Assembly: GCA_028281765.1 (NCBI GenBank)
Contig: JANQJF010000005.1
Span: forward strand, 1 to 64,000
DNA: 64,000 nucleotides
Origin: Planctomycetota bacterium
GTDB lineage: Bacteria > Planctomycetota > UBA1135 > UBA2386
Direction: 5' to 3'
Part shown: in pieces, positions 53,522-60,477 of the stretch
Layout of the letters: every line of letters begins with the position of its first letter
How positions within the stretch are numbered: position 1 is the stretch's first letter
Position numbers and translations under genes: made by a program
The notes under the pieces: generated by a model
What the model was told of the DNA's origin: nothing
Seen by the model: only the letters and a program-made list of their open reading frames with translations
Database searches by the model: none

Positions 53522-54865
53522 TCAGACCTGCGGGCTGGCGGCGGTCACGGTCAAGCGCAGTCGATGGATGCGCCGCTCGTCGCCTTCGAGCACCTGGAAT
53601 TCGACGCCCTCGATTTCCGCGCTCTCCCCGACCGCGGGGATGCGATCGAGAGACGTGAAGACGAAGCCCGCGACCGTGTCGTAGTCCTCGGCCTCGGGGA
53701 TCTCGATCGGCAGGACCTCGTTGATTTCCTCGATCCGCACGCGTCCCGACGTCTCGACGACGCGGCCTTCTTCGATGACCTTGATCGGTTGCTCCGCCTT
53801 GGCGTCGTACTCGTCGTCGATCTCGCCGACGATCTCCTCGAGCACGTCTTCGATCGACACCAGCCCGGCCGTGCCGCCGTACTCGTCGAGCACGATCGCC
53901 ATCTGCACGCGCGACGTGCGGAACTGCTGCAGCAGATCGACGACGTCGATCGTCTCCGGAACGAACAGCGGCTTCCGCATGTAGTCGCCGACGACCTTGT
54001 CGCTCGCGCTCGTGCCGTTTTGGCCGACCAGGGGCAGCACGTCCTTCGCGTAGAAGACGCCGATGACGTGGTCGACCTTGCCCTCGTAGACCGGGAAGCG
54101 TGAGTAGCCGGCTTCGGTTGCGCGTTCGATCGCTTCGAGGAGAGGGAGCTCCCGGTCGAACGCGATCGCGTCGGTGCGCGGCGTCATGACTTCGCTCGCC
54201 TGCGTGTCGCCGAGGTCGACGATGTTCTCGATCCAGCCGCGCTCGTCCTCGTCGAGGCCGGCTTCGGCGTGGTCCTCGACGGCGGCGAGAATGTCGTCCG
54301 CGATGTCGTCATCGCAGTCCTCCGATTCGGGCACGCGGAACATACGCAGCAGCAGGTTGCCGATCGTGAGCATCGGCAACAGCACCGGGTAGTGGAGTGC
54401 GGCACGCAGGAACTCGAGCGCGCGCTGCGCGATCGCCACGACGCGCTCGGCACGGTTCTCGGCGAAACCCCCGGGCAGCACGCCGCAGCCGATGAACGCG
54501 AGCACCGCGAACGCGCCGAACGTGACCGAGCGGATCATCGCGTCGTCGCTCGCCTCCCAGCAGAGGATGCCCGCGGAGGTCAGGCCGAGGATCGACAGCA
54601 GCCGAGCGAGTGCGCGATAACTCGCGCGGTGCTCCGTCAGCTGCTCGAGCAGGCGTTTGCTCTGGCCGTTGAGCGCGCGTGCGAGCTTCGTCGGCGAATA
54701 GAGCAGAAGCGACGAGGATGCGACCGACGCGAGGATGGCGAGCACCAGACAGACGCCGGCGATGGCCAACAGACCGGTAGCAGGTCCAGGCTCCTCGGAG
54801 GCGAGATCGGGTGGATCACTGGCGAGGGTGATCGCGGTGGTCAGGGCAGCGGAGGCGGATGGCAT
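53522..54865 (-). CDS. CorC/HlyC-type transporter-associated protein with CBS domains
   Basis: A 447-aa membrane protein of the CNNM/CorC (TlyC) family, linked to Mg2+ and Co2+ efflux. Residues 30-190 hold four membrane helices of a DUF21-like domain (LLAIAGVCLVLAILASVASSSL). Two CBS domains follow (VMTPRTDAIAFDRELPLL; YAKDVLPLV to DEYGGTAGLVSIEDVLEEI). The C-terminal CorC_HlyC domain starts near VRIEEINEVLPIEIPEAEDYDTVAGFV. The start is MPSASAALTT at 54865. It is followed directly by recO; in other bacteria these genes are neighbours with ybeY and era, which are absent here. Confidence 0.9.
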   Translation of the reverse strand: MPSASAALTTAITLASDPPDLASEEPGPATGLLAIAGVCLVLAILASVASSSLLLYSPTKLARALNGQSKRLLEQLTEHRASYRALARLLSILGLTSAGILCWEASDDAMIRSVTFGAFAVLAFIGCGVLPGGFAENRAERVVAIAQRALEFLRAALHYPVLLPMLTIGNLLLRMFRVPESEDCDDDIADDILAAVEDHAEAGLDEDERGWIENIVDLGDTQASEVMTPRTDAIAFDRELPLLEAIERATEAGYSRFPVYEGKVDHVIGVFYAKDVLPLVGQNGTSASDKVVGDYMRKPLFVPETIDVVDLLQQFRTSRVQMAIVLDEYGGTAGLVSIEDVLEEIVGEIDDEYDAKAEQPIKVIEEGRVVETSGRVRIEEINEVLPIEIPEAEDYDTVAGFVFTSLDRIPAVGESAEIEGVEFQVLEGDERRIHRLRLTVTAASPQV

Positions 54866-55104
54866 CACCGGGCCACCGTTCCGTGCGCAGAGCAATCGCT
54901 GTCGTCCAATGCCCGGGCGATCCTAAGGAATGTCCGTGTGATCCGTCCAGCGGCAGCCGAGAACGCTCCGTCGCGAAGAACGGGTGTGACTGAAGTGGCG
55001 GAAGAACAGGCGCTTAGGTCGTCTTCAGAATCGGGCATCGCGCTTCGAGATGCGGCTTTGCCGCATCGAGCCATCGTATCCGGATTCGCGGTCGCCGTGG
55101 GGTC
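54866..55104. other. Intergenic region with a small hairpin
   Basis: About 240 bp between corC and the GGDEF gene, both on the minus strand. A hairpin GATGCGGC-TTT-GCCGCATC (55049-55067), 37 bp past the GGDEF stop, may end that transcript. TAGGAT near 54930 on the minus strand could be the -10 box for corC, without a clear -35. No gene is recognised. Confidence 0.35.
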
Positions 55105-56940
55105 TCACGGCGTGTTCACGGAGAACCGGTTGCGGCCTCGGCTCTTGCTCGCGTAGAGCGCCTGGTCGGCGCGCTGGACGAGGTCGTCGGTCGTCTCGTC
55201 GGTGTCGCGGAGGCTCGACAGTCCGATCGAGACGGTCAACGGCAGGCGGTACTCCTGGCCGGAGCGCTCGACCTCGGTGAACAGTCGCGCCGCGAGCACC
55301 GAGGCTTCCTCGGCGGACGTCGCCGGCAGCACGACGAGGAACTCTTCGCCACCGTAGCGGCAGACGACGTCGGATCGACGCACCGTGCGACGCAGCACGT
55401 TCGCGGTCACGCGAAGCGCCTGGTCCCCGACGAGGTGGCCGTGCGTGTCGTTGAGGTCCTTGAACTCGTCGAGGTCGAGCATCAGCACGGCGAGCGGCAG
55501 GTGCTCGCGTTGTGCGCGCACCATCTCGCGTTCGAGCGAGACCAGGCCGACGGCGCGGTTGTTCAGGCGCGTCAGCGGGTCCGTGACCGCCATCTGCTGG
55601 GCGCGGATGCGCTGCAGGCGCAGGCGGAGGTTGTCGATCAGGATCGCCACGGTGCTGCCGAGCACCGTCGCCGGCGTCGCGTCGAGGTGGAGATCGAGAG
55701 CGCGTCGCGAGAGCGTGCGGTCGAAGACCAAGAACGTCGGGGTTTCGAACTCGCGGCTCGCGACGACGAGCATCGCGTCGTCGGCGCCGAGGTGCTCGAG
55801 AAGCCCGCCGTCGTCGCCCATGCGAGTGAGCAGCTGCGGCCGTTCGCTCGCGAGCGCCTCACGGAACATCTCCTGTTCGTCGTCGGACAGCGGGCAGCGA
55901 GTCGGCGCGAGGCGCCGGATCGAGAAGTCCGCCTTCGCCTTGATGAACACCGACTTGGTCTCGCGGCTCCAGGACACGAACGTCGCGCGGTCGAAGTCGA
56001 GGTAGCGCAGGGCCGCGGCGGTCGCAACGGTCACGATGCTGCGGTAGCTCGAGGACTGGCGGCACAGCAGCAGTCCCGCGATGAAGTCGGTGTTGCTGCC
56101 GCGCTGTTCGTGCCAGAACAGGCGCGACGGCGGCGCGGCGCTCGAGCTGGTGTCGCTCGGGAAGCTGGAGTCGAGGCCGAGCTCCGCGAGCGTCGCGTGG
56201 ACTTCACGTCGTAGGTCGCGCGCCTCGACGAGCGTCTCCTTGCTGATCGCGCTGATGTCGTCGTCATCGCACGCGATCTCCTCTCCTCGGCCCGGCGGCG
56301 GGAACTCCGCGAGTGTCGCGAGCAGCTCGGCTTCGTCGAGAAGCTTGGCGACGTCGCGATTCTCGGGAGAGAGGAAGTCGTCGGGAAGGTTCCACTGCTC
56401 GAGCCGGGTGAGCGGGTCGCTGCCCCAAGCGGAGCCGAGCAGCTTGCACCAGCGTGCGGCGTGGAGGAGCAGACCGCGGAGATACGCCTCGTCACCGCTG
56501 ATCAGGTCGCCTTTTGCCGCGAGGTTCCGGGCGGCGTGTGCCGTTGCGAGCGAATGCAGCCAGAGCGCGTGCACCTCACGGTCGTCGAACGTCGGCACCT
56601 CGGCGACTCGGAGTGCGCGCAGCACGAAACTGCGACCGAGATGGTCGAACAGCGCGGGAATCGTGCGGGCGGATTCCGGCCCGGCGAGCGGGCAACCCGC
56701 GATGCGCATGCAGCGCAGAATCGTCAGCGGGTCGAGGGTGAGGACCTGCTCGAGTTCGTCCGTGCCGCGGGTATCGATCCCGCTTTCGACGACGCGACGA
56801 CGGATCGCGCGGATCGCGAAGATCGACGGCAGCGTCGAAATGGTCAGGCAGTTGTCGAGGATTGCGGGCGTGGCTGGACTCCAGGTCCGGAGCAGGTGCT
56901 CTTCCACTCTCCAATCGGGTGTTCGCGGCTTTGCGCTCAA
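55105..56940 (-). CDS. HDOD/GAF-like GGDEF protein, probable diguanylate cyclase
   Basis: A 611-aa signalling protein. Residues 20-215 look like an HDOD output domain (LPSIFAIRAIRRRVVESG, later LRGLLLHAARWCKLLGSAW). Residues 280-430 look like a GAF-type sensor region. Residues 440-605 are the GGDEF domain: LTRLNNRAVGL, DLDEFKDLNDTHGH, active site GGEEF and, five residues before it, RRSD, the RxxD inhibitory site. It likely makes cyclic di-GMP with feedback inhibition. The start is uncertain (TTG 56940; GTG 56907 is an option). It is divergent from the ECF-like sigma gene, with a 159-bp shared upstream region. Confidence 0.87.
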   Translation of the reverse strand: MSAKPRTPDWRVEEHLLRTWSPATPAILDNCLTISTLPSIFAIRAIRRRVVESGIDTRGTDELEQVLTLDPLTILRCMRIAGCPLAGPESARTIPALFDHLGRSFVLRALRVAEVPTFDDREVHALWLHSLATAHAARNLAAKGDLISGDEAYLRGLLLHAARWCKLLGSAWGSDPLTRLEQWNLPDDFLSPENRDVAKLLDEAELLATLAEFPPPGRGEEIACDDDDISAISKETLVEARDLRREVHATLAELGLDSSFPSDTSSSAAPPSRLFWHEQRGSNTDFIAGLLLCRQSSSYRSIVTVATAAALRYLDFDRATFVSWSRETKSVFIKAKADFSIRRLAPTRCPLSDDEQEMFREALASERPQLLTRMGDDGGLLEHLGADDAMLVVASREFETPTFLVFDRTLSRRALDLHLDATPATVLGSTVAILIDNLRLRLQRIRAQQMAVTDPLTRLNNRAVGLVSLEREMVRAQREHLPLAVLMLDLDEFKDLNDTHGHLVGDQALRVTANVLRRTVRRSDVVCRYGGEEFLVVLPATSAEEASVLAARLFTEVERSGQEYRLPLTVSIGLSSLRDTDETTDDLVQRADQALYASKSRGRNRFSVNTP

Positions 56941-57023
56941 GGCGTGTTCGTTTTGTCACACCCGAAGGGATGTGCGCTTCCGCACGCCGGCTCCCGCGAC
57001 CTGGGTATCGATCTCCGAAGATC

Positions 57024-57052
57024 TTGTGAATAAGCAACTTACGGCGTTACGT
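57024..57052 (+). promoter_or_regulatory. Weak candidate promoter for the sigma factor at 57100
   Basis: TTGTGA (57024-57029), a 17-bp spacer, then TTACGT (57047-57052). The region between the divergent GGDEF and sigma genes is relatively A/T-rich (AATAAGCAACTTACGG). No operator repeat was found. Confidence 0.25.
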
Positions 57053-57099
57053 CGGAAAGTGTCGCAGAATTGTCCGTTTGGCCCGGCTTTCGCATTCCC

Positions 57100-57867
57100 A
57101 TGGGCATGATCGCAACGACCCCAGCGAAGCCGATCGCGACCTCCGAGTCACCCCTCGACGCGGGCCGCGGCATGTTGGCTCGCCACGGCGACCAGGATCC
57201 TGTCGAACGCTACGCGACCCCAGCCAACGATCGCACCCGGCTGACGGACGCAACGGCGACAGCGCTGATGGATCTCTACCGCCGCACCCGTGCCGACGAA
57301 GTGTTCGAGAGTCTTGTCGAAGTCGCGCGTTCGTTCCTGACCGCCCGCGTCCGCGGTCGCCTACGGACACTTGGTTCGAATCTGGACCCCGCCGAAGTGC
57401 TGCAAGACGTGTTCATCAACGTCTACCGATACCCGGACCGTTTCGACGGTTCGCGCGCCGGTGCCTTCCGCGCCTGGTCCTCGACGATCGTCGACAACAC
57501 GATCCGTCGCCAGCTGCGCCAGACCCGTCGCGGTCCGGACATCCAGCTGCGGCCGATCGAGCTGCTGACGCACGAACCGGACTCGAGCAATCGCAACCCG
57601 TATGAACGCGCGCAGACGACGGAGGCCTGCGAGCGTGCGCTCGGAGCGATGCGCTACTTCCTGAGCTTCTACATGGCGGCCTATCTCGATCTCAGCGATC
57701 GCGAGCGGTTCGTCCTGCAGATGGTCGAAGTGCGCGGCATGCGCTACGCCCAGCTCGCCGAGGTCCTCGGCATTCGTCCGGAGGCGCTCAAGATGGTCGT
57801 CTTCCGCGCGCGCCGCAGGATCGCGGATCGGGTCGGGGGCTTCTTCGATCAGGTTCTGGCAGCCTAG
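57100..57867 (+). CDS. ECF-like RNA polymerase sigma factor
   Basis: A 255-aa sigma-70 family protein without membrane segments. Region 2 is at residues 65-125 (LDPAEVLQDVFINVYRYPDRF; FRAWSSTIVDNTIRRQ). Region 4 is at 195-250 (LSDRERFVLQMVEVRGMRYAQLAEVLGI, then ALKMVVFRARRRI). The linker between them is long, and an N-terminal extension of 50 residues precedes region 2, similar to sigma factors specific to planctomycetes. ATG 57100 or 57106 could start it. No anti-sigma gene is next to it; regulation may come through the divergent GGDEF protein, but this is inference. Confidence 0.83.
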   Translation: MGMIATTPAKPIATSESPLDAGRGMLARHGDQDPVERYATPANDRTRLTDATATALMDLYRRTRADEVFESLVEVARSFLTARVRGRLRTLGSNLDPAEVLQDVFINVYRYPDRFDGSRAGAFRAWSSTIVDNTIRRQLRQTRRGPDIQLRPIELLTHEPDSSNRNPYERAQTTEACERALGAMRYFLSFYMAAYLDLSDRERFVLQMVEVRGMRYAQLAEVLGIRPEALKMVVFRARRRIADRVGGFFDQVLAA

Positions 57868-57886
57868 GCGCCCCAGCGCCTAGGCT
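57861..57886 (+). terminator. Hairpin overlapping the sigma-factor stop codon
   Basis: AGCCTAGGCGC (57861-57871) pairs perfectly with GCGCCTAGGCT (57876-57886). The TAG stop codon is part of the stem. No T tract; CCCGNN-type repeats follow to about 57930. Confidence 0.5.
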
Positions 57887-57887
57887 C

Positions 57888-57930
57888 CGCGCCCGTGCCC
57901 CGCTCCCGAACCCGCGCCCGAACCCACCCC
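57888..57930. repeat. CCCGNN hexanucleotide-like tract
   Basis: A run of six-base units CCCGTG, CCCGCT, CCCGAA, CCCGCG and CCCGAA, partly out of register. Similar tracts occur at 52642-52660 and 52764-52790, and a short one at 19543-19558, all at gene 3' ends. Confidence 0.45.
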
Positions 57931-57960
57931 CACATTCCGGTTCGCGCCGCTCCCGGCCCC

Positions 57961-57978
57961 TGGTGTAGGTTCACACCA
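57961..57978. promoter_or_regulatory. Palindrome at the hutI start codon
   Basis: TGGTGT-AGGTTC-ACACCA is a perfect 6-bp inverted repeat whose last base is the A of the hutI ATG. It also contains TAGGTT, a -10-like box six bases before the start. It may be an operator placed on the promoter of a leaderless transcript. Confidence 0.4.
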
Positions 57979-59252
57979 TGCCCGAGCCCGCCGACCGTCT
58001 GTTCGTCCACTGCAAAGAGCTGGTCTCCCTGACCGACGGCGCTCCGACCGGACTACGTCGGAAAGCCGCCATGGCGCGCCTCGGCGTGATCGAGGACGGC
58101 GCCGTCGCGGTCCGAGACGGTCGCATCGCAGCGGTGGGCACGACGGCCGAACTCCTCGAACGGTTCGACTGTCCCGATCGAGTCGACCTCAGCGACTTCG
58201 TCGTCATGCCGGGGTTCGTCGACTGCCACACGCACCCGGTGTTCGCGGCGACGCGCGAGAACGAGTTCCACATGCGATGCGCCGGTGCGGACTACATGGA
58301 GATCGCGCAGGCGGGCGGCGGCATCCTCAGTTCGGTGCGCGCGGTGCGCGAGGCCACGCCGGAGCACCTGCGGTGGATGACCCGCAAGCATTACGACCGT
58401 TTCCTCGAGCTCGGCACGACGACGATCGAAGCGAAGAGCGGCTACGGCTTGACGACCGAGTCGGAAGTCGCGAGCCTCGAAGCGCTCGGTACGGTCGCGG
58501 CTGACCATCCGCTCCAGATCACCCGCACCTTCCTCGGCGCGCACGAGGTGCCGCCCGAATACCGCGACAAGCGGGACGCCTATGTCGAGCTCGTGATCGA
58601 CGAGATGATGCCGGCGGTCGACGACCTGTGTGAGGCGTGCGACGTGTTCGCCGAACCCAAGGTTTTCGATCGCAACCAGAGCGAGCGCATCCTCCGGGCA
58701 GCGCTCGAACGCGGCAAGCGGCTGCGCATCCACGCCGACGAGATCGAGCCGATGGGGGGGACCGAGCTCGCGGTGTCACTCGGCGCCGACTCGGCGGACC
58801 ACCTGCCGCGCATCTCCCTCGCCGGTCAGGAAGTGCTCGCGGACTCGGACACGACCGGCGTGCTGCTACCCGGCACGAGCTTTTACCTCGGCAAGACCGC
58901 CCACGCGCCGGCGCGCGCGATGATCGACCGCGGCTGCGCGGTCGCGATCGCGACCGACTTCAATCCGGGGTCGTGCTACACCCAGTCGATGCCGCTGATC
59001 ATCACGCTGTCGTGCGTGCTGCTGCACATGACCGTCGAAGAGTGCATCGTCGCCGCGACGATCAACCCGGCGGCGTCGCTCAACCTCGACGAGGAAGTCG
59101 GCTCGCTCCACGTCGGCAAGCGCGCCGACCTGGCTGTCCTCGACTTGCCGTCACACCAGGCGCTCGGCTACGCGTTCGGGGGCAATCCCGTCGTGATGAC
59201 GGTCAAGAATGGCGAACCCGTCGTGACGAACGTCAGCGACCGCAGCTACTGA
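57978..59252 (+). CDS. hutI: Imidazolonepropionase
   Basis: A 424-aa metal-dependent hydrolase that opens imidazolone-propionate to formimino-glutamate in histidine breakdown. Metal and substrate residues: PGFVDCHTHPVF, AKSGYGLTTE, GAHEVPPEYR, HADEIEPMGG and ATDFNPGSCYTQ. The full family length is present. No hutH, hutU or hutG gene is nearby; the glutamate product would feed the glutamate dehydrogenase at 29824. It is a single gene that ends three bases before the convergent htrA. Confidence 0.94.
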   Translation: MPEPADRLFVHCKELVSLTDGAPTGLRRKAAMARLGVIEDGAVAVRDGRIAAVGTTAELLERFDCPDRVDLSDFVVMPGFVDCHTHPVFAATRENEFHMRCAGADYMEIAQAGGGILSSVRAVREATPEHLRWMTRKHYDRFLELGTTTIEAKSGYGLTTESEVASLEALGTVAADHPLQITRTFLGAHEVPPEYRDKRDAYVELVIDEMMPAVDDLCEACDVFAEPKVFDRNQSERILRAALERGKRLRIHADEIEPMGGTELAVSLGADSADHLPRISLAGQEVLADSDTTGVLLPGTSFYLGKTAHAPARAMIDRGCAVAIATDFNPGSCYTQSMPLIITLSCVLLHMTVEECIVAATINPAASLNLDEEVGSLHVGKRADLAVLDLPSHQALGYAFGGNPVVMTVKNGEPVVTNVSDRSY

Positions 59253-59255
59253 CCG

Positions 59256-60392
59256 TCAGCGGCGCACGCTCGTCGCGAGCTTGATGCGGACGGTCATCTC
59301 GCGTGGCTGCGGCGAGGCAGGCTGGCGGAGGATGCGCACCGAGACGATGTCGCCGACGTCGTGGTTGTCGAGCACGGCGCTGATGTCGTCGCGCGTACGG
59401 ATCGTCTCGCCTTCGATCTCGAGGATGACGTCGCCGCGGTAGCGCTCGGTCTGCTCGCTGCGGATGCCGGCTTGCGCGGCGCCGGACCCTTCGGCGACGC
59501 CGGTCACGATCACGTGCTTCGAGCCGTCGCGGAACGTCACCGACTCCGTGTAGATCCCGAGCACCGGCCGACGATTGGTCTCGCCGCTGATCAAGCGCGG
59601 CACGACGCGGTTGATCGTGTCGACCGGAACTGCGAAGCCGATCCCCGAGCTGCCGCCGCTCGGGCTCTTGATCGCCGTGTTCATGCCGATCAGCAGGCCC
59701 GCGGAATCGAGCAGGGGACCGCCGGAGTTGCCGGGGTTGATCGCCGCGTCGGTCTGGATCACGCCCGAGATCGGCGTGTCCGCGACCGACTGCATGACCC
59801 GGTCGAGCGCGCTGATGACGCCGGTCGTGAGCGTGTGGTTGAGGCCGAACGGGTTGCCGATCGCGAAGACCGACTGCCCGACCTTGAGGTCCTTCGACGT
59901 GCCGATCGCGATCGGGCTGAGATCCGATGGGGGCGTCCGAAGCTTGAGGACCGCGATGTCGAGCTCCGGTTCGAAGTCGACGACGTCGGCGACTTCCTCT
60001 TCGAGCCCGCGGAGCGCGACCTGCACCGAGTCGCGATTCCCGACTACGTGGAAGTTCGTGACGATGTAGCCGCGCGCGTCCCACACGAAACCGGTCCCCG
60101 TGCCCTCGGGGACGCGTTCGACGTAGCCGTAGCCGTTGCGGCGCACGCCGCCGGGGGATCGAATGTGGACGACCGAAGGCGCGCAGCGTTCGTTGATCTC
60201 GATCGCGACTTCCTCGAAGGCGGCGAGCTCGCCGCGCGGCACGATCGCGCGCGGCTGAGCGTCAGAGTGCAGCGGACCGGGGAAGAACCGGTCGTAGACC
60301 AGGTATCCCGTCATGACGAACGCCGCGCCGGCGAGCGCGAGAGTCAGGCCCGCGCCGGGCCTGTGGTTTTGATCGCCGAATCCGGTGGTCAT
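59256..60392 (-). CDS. Periplasmic trypsin-like serine protease, HtrA/DegP family
   Basis: A 378-aa protease with one N-terminal membrane anchor (residues 14-34, AGLTLALAGAAFVMTGYLVY). The catalytic triad is His in IVTNFHVVG, Asp in PELDIAVLKL and Ser in GNSGGPLL. One PDZ domain follows (residues 275-375; GVAEGSGAAQAGIRSEQ, ISAVLDNHDVGDIVSVRI). A single PDZ and an anchor resemble DegS/HhoA-type members, which sense or remove misfolded envelope proteins. A DegS-like role in releasing a membrane-bound sigma factor is conceivable in this genome but untested. The start is ATG 60392 with GAGGG four bases upstream. Confidence 0.92.
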   Translation of the reverse strand: MTTGFGDQNHRPGAGLTLALAGAAFVMTGYLVYDRFFPGPLHSDAQPRAIVPRGELAAFEEVAIEINERCAPSVVHIRSPGGVRRNGYGYVERVPEGTGTGFVWDARGYIVTNFHVVGNRDSVQVALRGLEEEVADVVDFEPELDIAVLKLRTPPSDLSPIAIGTSKDLKVGQSVFAIGNPFGLNHTLTTGVISALDRVMQSVADTPISGVIQTDAAINPGNSGGPLLDSAGLLIGMNTAIKSPSGGSSGIGFAVPVDTINRVVPRLISGETNRRPVLGIYTESVTFRDGSKHVIVTGVAEGSGAAQAGIRSEQTERYRGDVILEIEGETIRTRDDISAVLDNHDVGDIVSVRILRQPASPQPREMTVRIKLATSVRR

Positions 60393-60433
60393 CGATCCCT
60401 CGGGGGAGTCTGAAACTGCAGCGGATGGTGCAT

Positions 60434-60457
60434 GCCCGCCCCGCATGCGAGGCGGGC
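60434..60457 (-). terminator. GC-rich hairpin between aceE and htrA
   Basis: GCCCGCC (60434-60440) pairs with GGCGGGC (60451-60457); the loop contains CGCATGCG, itself a palindrome. A second small stem GGCGG/CCGCC lies next to it toward aceE. No T tract; likely terminator or attenuator between the two minus-strand genes. Confidence 0.5.
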
Positions 60458-60477
60458 CGGCGGATATTCTGCCGCCG

